From: an uncultured Dorea sp.
GTDB taxonomy: Bacteria > Bacillota > Clostridia > Lachnospirales > Lachnospiraceae
NCBI GenBank assembly: GCA_910584575.1
Contig: CAJUBG010000031.1
Coordinates: forward strand, 1 to 43,811
Length of the DNA stretch: 43,811 nucleotides
Direction of reading: 5' to 3'
The translations under genes and the position numbers were made by a program. Below, in pieces: positions 1-8,323 of this stretch; the stretch's first letter is position 1; the number at the start of each line of letters is the position of its first letter. A model generated the notes under the pieces. It made no database searches and had not been told where the DNA came from. It saw only the letters and a program-made list of their open reading frames with translations.

Positions 1-252
1 GCAATGATTTTAGTTTATTAGAAGATAAAAGTAAGAGATTTAAATCAGAATCCCGTTGATAGAACAGTTGTATGCTTCGGGTAGTGTCAACAATAATAGT
101 CAAGATATGACTCTAATTGAGCGTATAGAATCCTGCCGCTCACTTGCCCTCAATTAGTTGCAATGCAAGAAGCAGCAGGATTAGCAGCTCACTCTATAAC
201 GAACCAAAAGCAGCTATGTTGGCAAGACATATGAGGTGATAGTTTTACACGC
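1..252. other. Left-edge non-coding / remnant sequence
   Basis: No convincing gene. A plus-strand frame open from the window edge ends at a TGA at 57-59 (last residues NDFSLLEDKSKRFKSESR), so the tail of a plus-strand gene may be cut by the edge. Beyond it lie two inverted repeats: CTAATTGAG (113-121) with CTCAATTAG (149-157), and AATCCTGC (129-136) with GCAGGATT (about 175-182). They may form RNA or DNA structure 3' of carB or be debris of a mobile element. I see no clear intrinsic terminator for carB. Confidence 0.25.
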
Positions 253-3200
253 TCATATCCCCGCAATATCCACCAACGTCAATTTCTTACTATCCGTATT
301 CTCAAGACTGGCAATCAACGCCTTGGCCGTATCAATAGCCGTCAGCACATTCACTCCCGTCTCAATGGCATTTCTGCGAATCACGAAGCCATCCCGCGAC
401 TTATCCGTCCCCTGCTGCGGCGTATCGATGACAAGGTCAATCCTATGCCCCAGAATCAAGTCCATAAGGTTCGGCGATTCCTGCTCAAGCTTCCTGACCA
501 TGTTGGCTTTCACGCCGCCCTTTTTAAGCGCCTCCGCCGTCCCCTTGGTGGCAAAAATCCGATACCCGATACCCTCAAACCTGCGTCCAATCTCCACAGC
601 CTCCTCCTTGTCCTCATCCCGCACGGTCAGAATCAGATTCTTGTGCTTCGGCAGGCGGATTCCCGCGCCTAAGAATGCCTTATATAGCGCCTCGTCAAAT
701 GTGCCTGCAATTCCCAGGCATTCCCCCGTAGACTTCATCTCCGGCCCTAAGCTTATATCCGCCCCGCGTATCTTCTCGAAAGAGAACACCGGCATCTTTA
801 CCGCGTAGTAGTCCGCCTCCGGCTGTAATCCCGGCTTATACCCAAGCTCTCCAAGCCTCCTTCCCATAATCACCTTAGACGCCAGCGGTACAATGGGTAT
901 TCCTGTCACCTTGCTGATATACGGCACCGTCCGGCTGGACCTGGGGTTCACCTCGATTACATAGACCTCCTCCCCGCACACGATGAACTGGATATTAATC
1001 AGCCCGATTACATGGAGGGACCTCGCCAGCTTTCTTGTATAATCCTCAATCGTACGTTTTGTATTTTCGGAAATGCTCATGGCCGGATACACGGAAATAC
1101 TGTCGCCGGAGTGGATTCCTGCCCGTTCGATATGCTCCATAATACCAGGAATCAGAATATCCTCCCCGTCGCACACAGCGTCCACCTCAATCTCCTTGCC
1201 CTGAAGATACTTGTCCACAAGAATGGGATGGTCCTGTGCAATCCGGTTGATAATCCCCATGAATTCCTCCACGTCATGGTCATTGATGGCAATCTGCATA
1301 CCCTGGCCTCCAAGCACATAGGAGGGTCTTACAAGCACCGGATATCCAAGACGGTTCGCAACCGCCTTGGCCTCGTCTGCGGTAAACACCGTGCCGCCGC
1401 TAGGTCTTGGTATGCCGCATTTCTCCAGTATCTCATCGAATAACTCCCGATCCTCCGCCGCATCCACATTTTCCGCCGAGGTTCCAAGGATGGGAACCCC
1501 CATCTTCATTAAGGCTTCCGTCAGCTTGATGGCCGTCTGCCCGCCAAACTGAACCACCGCCCCGTCCGGCTTCTCCACATCCACAATGTTCTTTACATCC
1601 TCCGGCGTCAGCGGCTCAAAATACAGCTTATCCGCAATATCAAAATCCGTACTTACCGTCTCCGGATTGTTGTTTACAATAATCGTCTCGTATCCTTCTT
1701 TAGAAAATGCCCAGGTACAGTGCACAGAGCAGAAGTCAAATTCAATCCCCTGTCCAATCCGAATCGGGCCAGAGCCAAGCACCAGCACCTTCTTCTTCCC
1801 ATTTTTGCAATCTGAGGAGGCAAGAACCGCCTCATTCTCACTCCCGAACACAGAATAATAGTAAGGCGTCTGCGCCTCAAACTCTGCCGCACAGGTATCC
1901 ACCATCCGAAAAGCCGCAGTAATCCCCCACTCATGGCGCATATGCCGGATTTCTTCCTCGGTCCTTCCTGTAAGCGTCCCGATTACCTCATCCGGAAATT
2001 CCAGACGCTTCGCCTCACGAAGCAATTCTGCATTAAGCTCAGACTCACGAAGCTTCTTTTCCATTTCCACAAGAATAGCAATCTTATCTATGAACCACAA
2101 ATCAATCCTGGTAATCTCATGAAGCACCTCATAGGAAATGCCCCTGCGCACCGCCTCGGCAATCCTCCAGATACGGGTATCGTCCACTCTCGCCAACTCC
2201 TCCAACAGCTCATCATCATGAAGATTAGAAAAATCATAAGACATGAGGCTGTCCACATGCTGCTCAAGGGAACGTACCGCCTTCATAAGCGCCCCCTCAA
2301 AATTATCGCAGATGCTCATGACCTCTCCCGTTGCCTTCATCTGGGTGGTCAGGGTACGCTTTGCGCTGATAAATTTGTCAAAGGGCAGCCGTGGAAGCTT
2401 CACCACACAGTAGTCAAGCATAGGCTCAAAGCTGGCGTATGTCTTTTTCGTAACCGCGTTCTTAATCTCATCCAGGGTATACCCAAGGGCAATCTTGGCC
2501 GCAACCTTGGCAATGGGATAACCTGTCGCCTTGGAGGCCAGGGCAGAAGAACGGCTGACACGGGGATTCACCTCAATCACACAGTATTCAAAGGTTTCCG
2601 GATGCAGGGCATACTGGACATTACAGCCTCCCGTAATACCAAGCTCACTGATAATATTAAGAGCCGAGGTCCTTAGCATCTGGTATTCCTTGTCCCCAAG
2701 GGTCTGGGACGGCGCCACCACAATACTGTCCCCCGTATGTACGCCCACCGGATCAATATTCTCCATGTTGCAGACCGTGATGCAGTTCCCCTTACTGTCC
2801 CGCATCACCTCGTACTCGATTTCCTTCCATCCGGCGATACACCTCTCCACCAAAACCTGCCCCACACGGGAGAGACGAAGCCCGTTTTCCAAAATCTCTT
2901 TAAGCTTCACCCTGTTATCTGCAATACCGCCGCCGCTGCCCCCAAGGGTATAAGCCGGACGAAGCACCACGGGATAGCCGATTTCCTCTGCAAATCTTAC
3001 CCCCTCCTCCACCGACTCTACCACCAGGGACGCGGCGCATGGCTCGCCGATTTTCTCCATGGTGGTTTTAAATTCCAGACGGTCCTCTGCCTTCCTGATC
3101 GTCTCGGACGTAGTACCGATGAGAGCCACGCCATGTTCCTTTAAGAAGCCCTTCTCCTCCAACTCCATGGCAAGATTTAAAGCCGCCTGGCCGCCCAAGG

Positions 3201-3465
3201 TGGGAAGCACGCTGTCCGGCTTCTCCTTTAAAATCAACTGCTCTACCACCTCCGCTGTCAGCGGCTCAATGTAAACATGGTCTGCAATATCCTTATCCGT
3301 CATAATCGTTGCCGGATTGGAATTAAGAAGCACCACCTCAAGGCCCTCCTCCTCCAGGGAACGGCAGGCTTGCGTGCCTGCATAATCAAACTCCGCCGCC
3401 TGGCCTATGACGATGGGACCTGAACCGATAACCAAAACCTTTTTGATTGCGTTATTCTTTGGCAT
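253..3465 (-). CDS. carB: Carbamoyl-phosphate synthase large subunit
   Basis: Makes carbamoyl phosphate from bicarbonate, ATP and the ammonia channelled from CarA, for pyrimidine and arginine synthesis in the cytosol. The 1070 residues match the usual length of about 1070. Two homologous halves are visible: the first begins IKKVLVIGSGPIVIGQAAEF and the second, near residue 558, KKKVLVLGSGPIRIGQGIEF. Each has a pre-ATP-grasp and an ATP-grasp domain, with ENIDPVGVHTGDSIVVAPSQ in half 1 and EHIERAGIHSGDSISVYPAM in half 2. An MGS-like allosteric domain forms the last 130 or so residues. The start is ATG 3465, with SD GGAGAG lying inside the end of carA; carA stops 2 nt upstream, so the two are translationally coupled. 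Confidence 0.97.
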   Translation of the reverse strand: MPKNNAIKKVLVIGSGPIVIGQAAEFDYAGTQACRSLEEEGLEVVLLNSNPATIMTDKDIADHVYIEPLTAEVVEQLILKEKPDSVLPTLGGQAALNLAMELEEKGFLKEHGVALIGTTSETIRKAEDRLEFKTTMEKIGEPCAASLVVESVEEGVRFAEEIGYPVVLRPAYTLGGSGGGIADNRVKLKEILENGLRLSRVGQVLVERCIAGWKEIEYEVMRDSKGNCITVCNMENIDPVGVHTGDSIVVAPSQTLGDKEYQMLRTSALNIISELGITGGCNVQYALHPETFEYCVIEVNPRVSRSSALASKATGYPIAKVAAKIALGYTLDEIKNAVTKKTYASFEPMLDYCVVKLPRLPFDKFISAKRTLTTQMKATGEVMSICDNFEGALMKAVRSLEQHVDSLMSYDFSNLHDDELLEELARVDDTRIWRIAEAVRRGISYEVLHEITRIDLWFIDKIAILVEMEKKLRESELNAELLREAKRLEFPDEVIGTLTGRTEEEIRHMRHEWGITAAFRMVDTCAAEFEAQTPYYYSVFGSENEAVLASSDCKNGKKKVLVLGSGPIRIGQGIEFDFCSVHCTWAFSKEGYETIIVNNNPETVSTDFDIADKLYFEPLTPEDVKNIVDVEKPDGAVVQFGGQTAIKLTEALMKMGVPILGTSAENVDAAEDRELFDEILEKCGIPRPSGGTVFTADEAKAVANRLGYPVLVRPSYVLGGQGMQIAINDHDVEEFMGIINRIAQDHPILVDKYLQGKEIEVDAVCDGEDILIPGIMEHIERAGIHSGDSISVYPAMSISENTKRTIEDYTRKLARSLHVIGLINIQFIVCGEEVYVIEVNPRSSRTVPYISKVTGIPIVPLASKVIMGRRLGELGYKPGLQPEADYYAVKMPVFSFEKIRGADISLGPEMKSTGECLGIAGTFDEALYKAFLGAGIRLPKHKNLILTVRDEDKEEAVEIGRRFEGIGYRIFATKGTAEALKKGGVKANMVRKLEQESPNLMDLILGHRIDLVIDTPQQGTDKSRDGFVIRRNAIETGVNVLTAIDTAKALIASLENTDSKKLTLVDIAGI

Positions 3466-3467
3466 AA

Positions 3468-4535
3468 TTACTCTCCTTTCATCATTTCCATAAACCGTTC
3501 AAACAGATATTCGGAATCCTTGGGGCCGGGACATGCCTCCGGATGGAACTGCACCGTGAAAATCTTCTTTCCCACATAGGAAAGCCCCTCGTTCGTCCCA
3601 TCATTCACATTGACAAACGCCTCCTTCGCAACCTCCGGCTTCATGCTTTTCGCATCCACGGCATATCCATGATTCTGGGAGGAAATGTAGACGCGTCCGT
3701 TTTCCAAATCCTTCACAGGATGGTTCCCGCCTCTGTGCCCGTATTTTAATTTGTAGGTACTTCCGCCGTTGGCAAGAGCCATAAGCTGATGGCCAAGACA
3801 GATGGCAAAGATTGGGATGTCCGTGTCATATAATTTGCGGATTTCTTCTATAATAGAGGTATTTGCCTCCGGATTTCCAGGCCCGTTGGACAGCATGATC
3901 CCATCCGGCCTTGACGCGATTAACTCAGCCGCGCTCGTGTGGGCGGGATAGACAGTCACCTCACAGCCCCGTCGGTTCAGGGACCTTGCGATATTGTTCT
4001 TTGCGCCAAAGTCCATGAGGGCAACCCTTGGCCCCTTCCCCTCTATGACATATTTTTCTTTACAGGATGCCTCAGACACCACGTCGCCAATCCGGTATGC
4101 CTTAAGCCTGGTAAGCACCTCCTGCAAATCATACTCCTGGTTGGTGGTAATCATTCCGTTCATAGTCCCCTTTTCCCGCAGACGCTTGGTAAGCGTACGG
4201 GTGTCAACTCCGGCAATTCCTGGGATATCCTGCTCACATAAAAAATCCAAAAGGCTTCCCTCACAGCGGAAATTACTTGGCATTCTTGATATTTCCCGCA
4301 CAATATATCCGTCCGGCCAGGCTTTCTTTGACTCCATATCCGGCGTCACACCGTAATTCCCGATTAACGGGTATGTCATCACAACCGCCTGACCTGCGTA
4401 GGAAGGGTCTGTCAATACCTCCAGATAGCCCGTCATTGAAGTATTGAACACGATCTCGCTTATCATCTCCCGCTTAGAGCCAATGCTTGTCCCTGTATAG
4501 ACCGTCCCGTCTTCCAATATAAGAAATGCTTTCAT
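3468..4535 (-). CDS. carA: Carbamoyl-phosphate synthase small subunit (glutaminase)
   Basis: Class I glutamine amidotransferase subunit that hydrolyses glutamine and feeds ammonia to CarB. The N-terminal CPSase domain begins MKAFLILEDGTVYTG. The GATase domain holds the nucleophile Cys in FAICLGHQLMALANGG and the His/Glu pair in VQFHPEACPGPKDS. Length is 355 residues from ATG 4535, which is preceded by AGGTG at good spacing. An in-frame ATG at 4628 would add 31 residues, but it has no SD and its codons run through the leader terminator hairpin, so I reject it. First gene of the carAB operon. Confidence 0.96.
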   Translation of the reverse strand: MKAFLILEDGTVYTGTSIGSKREMISEIVFNTSMTGYLEVLTDPSYAGQAVVMTYPLIGNYGVTPDMESKKAWPDGYIVREISRMPSNFRCEGSLLDFLCEQDIPGIAGVDTRTLTKRLREKGTMNGMITTNQEYDLQEVLTRLKAYRIGDVVSEASCKEKYVIEGKGPRVALMDFGAKNNIARSLNRRGCEVTVYPAHTSAAELIASRPDGIMLSNGPGNPEANTSIIEEIRKLYDTDIPIFAICLGHQLMALANGGSTYKLKYGHRGGNHPVKDLENGRVYISSQNHGYAVDAKSMKPEVAKEAFVNVNDGTNEGLSYVGKKIFTVQFHPEACPGPKDSEYLFERFMEMMKGE

Positions 4536-4585
4536 ATGTTCACCTGTACCCTTTCTCTGATATGGCCTCCTCCTGCCGTCTCCGC

Positions 4586-4619
4586 AAAAAAAGGCAGCAT
4601 GCACATGCACAACTGCCTT
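4586..4619 (-). terminator. Intrinsic terminator in the carA leader (probable attenuator)
   Basis: On the minus strand AAGGCAG and CTGCCTT form a stem around a loop of about 15 nt, followed by seven T. It lies downstream of the carA promoter and upstream of the carA start, so transcripts from that promoter must read through it. It can also end transcription of the upstream transglutaminase-like gene. The leader before it contains GACGAGGTCT within a possible stem-loop. This only loosely resembles the PyrR-binding loop, so PyrR control is a guess. Confidence 0.7.
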
Positions 4620-4665
4620 AGTATACATGGAGCAGCAGACCTCGTCGTCTCCTTAAGTCCAACAA

Positions 4666-4694
4666 AGTATACTACAAAAACCCAAAATTTTCAA
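4666..4694 (-). promoter_or_regulatory. Promoter of carAB
   Basis: Minus-strand -35 TTGAAA (4689-4694), a 17-nt spacer and -10 TATACT (4666-4671): a near-consensus sigma-A promoter. It starts immediately after the stop codon of the transglutaminase-like gene. The predicted RNA has a leader of roughly 120 nt containing the terminator at 4586-4619. Confidence 0.75.
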
Positions 4695-4697
4695 GAC

Positions 4698-5921
4698 CTA
4701 CTCATACTCCCAGTAAACCGTAATCTTATTAAGCTCAGGCTCATCCATATACTGATACCGCACCTCGGTAAGGCCATACCAGTCCGCCAGGTTCTGGGCC
4801 GCAGACTTCATGACATTCTGAAGCACATCCTCATGGGCCTGGTCGTAGACGGCGTCGGTTGCAAATTTGAGCACCGACGGATTCTCGCCTGAGGAAATCA
4901 CGTCGTTCATCCGCATCAGCGCCAAATCCGGATCATAGGAGGTATAGTACATGTTATTCATCATGTAGTAGTTCCGGTTCATGGTGGTACATGCCGGCAG
5001 CGCCACGTCACGGTCAGGGGTATGGTTTTTAAAAAGCTCGCCGTCGTCACAGAGCATAAAATCATAGCTGATGGTCTGGAACTGCTTCACATCCTCCCCC
5101 TCGGAAGCCTGGAACACCGGATCACCCCAGGTAACGTCCATGTAATAGTAGTCGCCCTCACATTTTACCAGATTCCACGCATGGTTCTGGCCGCCGCTGG
5201 TTGTGCCCGTCACATAGGTACAGAACACTCCAAGCCTCTCAAGAAGGTACTGGGCCGCTTTTGAATACCCCGCGCAGACAGACCGCCGGTGCATAAACAC
5301 ACTGTAAATATTCTGGTTGTCCGGCGCCTCCAAATCATAGTCAACCGTATTGACAATATACTCATACACATACAGAATCTTATTGTAGTCTAAGTCGTCC
5401 GCCGAGATTCCCGACAGGCACTCAAACGCCTGAGCCTCAATCTCTGCCTTCATCCTCTCTTTATCCTCATTGCCATAAGCATAGGTAGGCGTCAGTACGG
5501 TATAGGATTCGGCCCCCTCGTAGCTTGTGGCGGAAATCGTACCGTCACACCAGAAAATCTCCGGACAATCCTTTAGGATATACTGGAAAATCTCATTGGC
5601 CCGTTCCGCATCAGACGCATGGATATAGATTTCCTCTGTGTTTGTGTTAAGCCCCTCCAAAATCTCCCGATAGGTCAGCCTATCCTCTTCGCTTAGCTGC
5701 TGGTAATAGAACTTCTGTCCGATTTCCTCCTCCTGAATCACGACCTCCTGATAGGGAATCTCCTTTGGGCCCGTAAGCTCGCGCTCAATCTCCTTCACCA
5801 CATTGGGCTTAAACCCAATGCCATAGGCAATACAAAATGATGCAACAGCCACACAGAACAATCCGCCCGTCACCACAAGGGTATGCAGGCATCCTCTTTT
5901 TCTTCGTCGTTTTCTCCTCAT
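4698..5921 (-). CDS. Membrane-anchored transglutaminase-like protein
   Basis: 407 residues from ATG 5921 (SD GGAG, 5 nt away). A GTG at 5960 would add 13 residues, but it lies almost at the predicted transcription start. A basic stretch (RRKRRRKRG) and one hydrophobic helix (residues about 14-37) make it a type II membrane or secreted protein. The transglutaminase core has Cys216 in RRSVCAGYSKAAQYLLERLG, His247 in GQNHAWNLV and Asp262 in YYMDVTWGDP, the classic Cys-His-Asp triad. Related proteins are thought to act as proteases or crosslinkers at the cell surface. The substrate cannot be read from the sequence, and it is transcribed alone. Confidence 0.85.
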   Translation of the reverse strand: MRRKRRRKRGCLHTLVVTGGLFCVAVASFCIAYGIGFKPNVVKEIERELTGPKEIPYQEVVIQEEEIGQKFYYQQLSEEDRLTYREILEGLNTNTEEIYIHASDAERANEIFQYILKDCPEIFWCDGTISATSYEGAESYTVLTPTYAYGNEDKERMKAEIEAQAFECLSGISADDLDYNKILYVYEYIVNTVDYDLEAPDNQNIYSVFMHRRSVCAGYSKAAQYLLERLGVFCTYVTGTTSGGQNHAWNLVKCEGDYYYMDVTWGDPVFQASEGEDVKQFQTISYDFMLCDDGELFKNHTPDRDVALPACTTMNRNYYMMNNMYYTSYDPDLALMRMNDVISSGENPSVLKFATDAVYDQAHEDVLQNVMKSAAQNLADWYGLTEVRYQYMDEPELNKITVYWEYE

Positions 5922-5977
5922 ATCTACTCCTTGGCGTATCGGTTCTAAACAGTCCTTCACAACCGTCGATACTCTAT

Positions 5978-6006
5978 ATTATATTCAATTTTTCTAAAAT
6001 ATACAA
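5978..6006 (-). promoter_or_regulatory. Promoter of the transglutaminase-like gene
   Basis: Minus-strand -35 TTGTAT (6001-6006), 17-nt spacer, perfect -10 TATAAT (5978-5983). The expected transcription start, near 5971, supports translation from ATG 5921. Confidence 0.65.
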
Positions 6007-6015
6007 TATGAATAT

Positions 6016-6056
6016 AAAAACATCCCCGCAGGAGGTTTTATGCCTCCCTCCCGCGG
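6016..6056 (-). terminator. Intrinsic terminator after the cls gene
   Basis: On the minus strand CCGCGGGAGG (6056-6047) pairs with CCTCCTGCGG (6035-6026), with one G-U pair, across an 11-nt loop. GGATG and five T follow. It lies 43 nt after the cardiolipin synthase stop codon. Confidence 0.7.
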
Positions 6057-6098
6057 AAATGTCTGTTTTTGTATCGCACAAACCGCCTCTTTGCGTCC

Positions 6099-7676
6099 CT
6101 ACATCAACGGCGCGGCCACCTTCATAAGCCGTCCCGTAAGCTTCACCGTCCATTTCTCCCTACGGACCATGTCCATTGTCACCAGCCTGCATTTTCCAAG
6201 GGTCTCCTGATAATCCGCCTCGATTGCCTTAATACAGTCCGCGCCGTAAAGATAAGTAGCGCACTCAAAATGATGATACAGGCTTCGGTAGTCCAGGTTA
6301 ATGGTTCCCACCACCGCCTCCCTTGAGTCGCTTACAAATACCTTGGCATGGACAAAGCCCGGCGTATACTCATAGATTTTTACACCCGACTCAATAAGAG
6401 ACCCATAGTGGGTCTTTGCCAATGCATAGGGCACCGACTTATCCGGTATCCCCGGCAGAATAAGCTTCACATCCACGCCCCTCTCAGCCGCGAATTTTAA
6501 AGCTGTCTCCATCTCTCCGTCCAGAATCAGGTACGGCGACATGATATGTACGTATTTCAGAGAACGGTTCAGGATATCCATATACACCCTTTCCCCTAGC
6601 TTGTCGTCATCCAATGGACAGTCGCCATAAGGAATTACATACCCCTTTGCCTCCTCCGAAGGCAGGGACGGATAGGACAGGAAATGCGCGTAATCCTCCT
6701 TTTCCTCCAGTATCCCCCACATCTGAAGGAACATGAGCGTAAAGCTCTTAACCGCCTCGCCTTTGAGCATAACGGCAGTATCCTTCCAGTGGCCGAACTT
6801 CACCTTCTCGTTAATATACTCATCCGCCAGGTTTACCCCGCCGTTAAAAGCCGTATGCCCGTCAATGACCAGAATCTTCCTGTGGTCGCGATAATTGTAA
6901 TGGGTGGAAACGAAGGGAGCCACAGGCGCAAAGATTTTACACTTAATCCCCAGTTTACGCAGACGCTTCGGATAATCCCTGGGCAGCAGGGCAAACTCAC
7001 ATGAGCCGTCGTACATGACGCGCACATCTACCCCCTGGGCCGCTTTCTTTGCAAGAATCTCAAGAATCCTGCCCCACATAAGCCCCTCGTCCACAATAAA
7101 GTATTCCATGAAGATAAAATGCTCTGCCGAATCAAGCTGCTTAAGCATCTCCTCGAACTTCTTCTCCCCAAGGGGAAAATACGTGACAGAGGTGTGCTCA
7201 TACACCGGATGGCACCCGCTTCTCTGAATATATCTGGCAAGCGCCGCCACACCCTGATTCTCATTTGACAAATGCTCAAACGTTTCCTCAGACTGGGGGA
7301 TACTCTCCTTCGTATTCGTAATAAGCTGGTTCATACGCGCTTTTAATGCCCGATGCCCAATATCGCTCTGGGTGTAGGCAAATAACAATACGCCAAATAC
7401 CGGCACCAGCATAATCGCTATCAGCCAGGTAATCTTCGCCGTGGGATTAATCCTGCTGTTCAGCAGGTAAATGACCATCACAACCGTAAACAGCGCCGTC
7501 CCGCCCAAGATGTGCGGCAAAAATTCCTCAAACCACTGGAACATGCTAAACAGCAGTAAAAACTGGATAACCAGCAGAAGCAGCATCAGCCCGAAACGGC
7601 TGAACACGGCGTGGAGGATTCCCTTCTGTCCTTTTTTCAAGAGGTTAAGCCCCTTATTTTTATAATCTGTCTGCAT
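6099..7676 (-). CDS. cls: Cardiolipin synthase (phospholipase D family)
   Basis: Integral membrane enzyme that condenses two phosphatidylglycerol molecules to cardiolipin and glycerol. The 525 residues are typical of bacterial Cls. Three hydrophobic segments occur near the N-terminus (residues about 28-47, 57-73, 82-100). Two PLD motifs follow: H265, K267, D272 in HRKILVIDGHTAFNGG and H443, K445, D450 in FVHAKVFVSDSREAVVGTIN. Start ATG 7676. The metallophosphoesterase gene ends 20 nt upstream and the two are probably co-transcribed. Confidence 0.93.
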   Translation of the reverse strand: MQTDYKNKGLNLLKKGQKGILHAVFSRFGLMLLLLVIQFLLLFSMFQWFEEFLPHILGGTALFTVVMVIYLLNSRINPTAKITWLIAIMLVPVFGVLLFAYTQSDIGHRALKARMNQLITNTKESIPQSEETFEHLSNENQGVAALARYIQRSGCHPVYEHTSVTYFPLGEKKFEEMLKQLDSAEHFIFMEYFIVDEGLMWGRILEILAKKAAQGVDVRVMYDGSCEFALLPRDYPKRLRKLGIKCKIFAPVAPFVSTHYNYRDHRKILVIDGHTAFNGGVNLADEYINEKVKFGHWKDTAVMLKGEAVKSFTLMFLQMWGILEEKEDYAHFLSYPSLPSEEAKGYVIPYGDCPLDDDKLGERVYMDILNRSLKYVHIMSPYLILDGEMETALKFAAERGVDVKLILPGIPDKSVPYALAKTHYGSLIESGVKIYEYTPGFVHAKVFVSDSREAVVGTINLDYRSLYHHFECATYLYGADCIKAIEADYQETLGKCRLVTMDMVRREKWTVKLTGRLMKVAAPLM

Positions 7677-7696
7677 TACTTAATTTCCCTTTCGTT

Positions 7697-8314
7697 TTAT
7701 ATAACAGCATCCGGAGAAAAATTCTCATAATCAATCTCACATCTCTCAAACGCGTTAATCACATGGGTTTCCTGATAAATATCATACCGCTTATGCCTTC
7801 TGCCGTAGGACATATGCACATGCCCATGAAGGAAAAATTTGGGTTTATACTTCTCAAGAAGGGTGCGGAACACCTGAAACCCCTGATGAGGCAGATCCAT
7901 CCCGTCATTGAGCTGATACGCCGGAGCATGGGTCACCAGAATATCAAATCCCCTGTGCTTAAACAACTGAAACCACAGCCTCCTGACCCGATTCTTCATC
8001 TGCCACTCCGTATACTGGTACTCTCCTGGCCGGTAACGCATAGAGCCTCCAAGCCCAAGAATCCTCACCCCCTGGTGGACGTAAATCTTATCGTCAATGC
8101 AAATGCACCCGTCCGGAGGCATCTGTTGGTATTTCTCATCATGATTCCCGTGTACATACAGGATCGGCACGGATGTAAACGTCGCCAGAAACGAAAGATA
8201 TCTTGGGTCAAGGTCGCCGCAGGAAATAATCAAATCAATCCCCTTAAGCTTGCTTTTCTCAAAATAATCCCACAGATACGCCGATTCTTCATCCGCAATC
8301 GCAAGTATTTTCAT
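7697..8314 (-). CDS. Metallophosphoesterase (calcineurin-like)
   Basis: 205 residues. Metal-binding motifs of the family are visible: ISCGDLDP (residues about 30-37), the GNHD box in VHGNHDEKY, LVTHAP (near 128) and a C-terminal GHVHMSYG. The first block reads ADEESAYLW where many relatives have a D-x-H, as in some YfcE/MJ0936-like proteins. The substrate is unknown; relatives act on cyclic nucleotides, phosphodiesters or phosphoproteins. It lies in a tight run with the upstream BMP-domain gene (9-nt gap) and cls (20-nt gap). Confidence 0.85.
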   Translation of the reverse strand: MKILAIADEESAYLWDYFEKSKLKGIDLIISCGDLDPRYLSFLATFTSVPILYVHGNHDEKYQQMPPDGCICIDDKIYVHQGVRILGLGGSMRYRPGEYQYTEWQMKNRVRRLWFQLFKHRGFDILVTHAPAYQLNDGMDLPHQGFQVFRTLLEKYKPKFFLHGHVHMSYGRRHKRYDIYQETHVINAFERCEIDYENFSPDAVI

Positions 8315-8323
8315 AAATCTATT

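Noticed and set aside
1933..2676. A 247-codon open frame on the plus strand inside carB
   Set aside because: It is fully antisense to the conserved carB frame, has no SD and its translation resembles no family. The same holds for other long plus-strand frames opposite copA, the metallophosphoesterase and glnS.
3468..4628. A longer carA starting at ATG 4628
   Set aside because: No SD, and the extra 31 codons pass through the leader terminator hairpin. ATG 4535 has a good SD and fits the family N-terminus.
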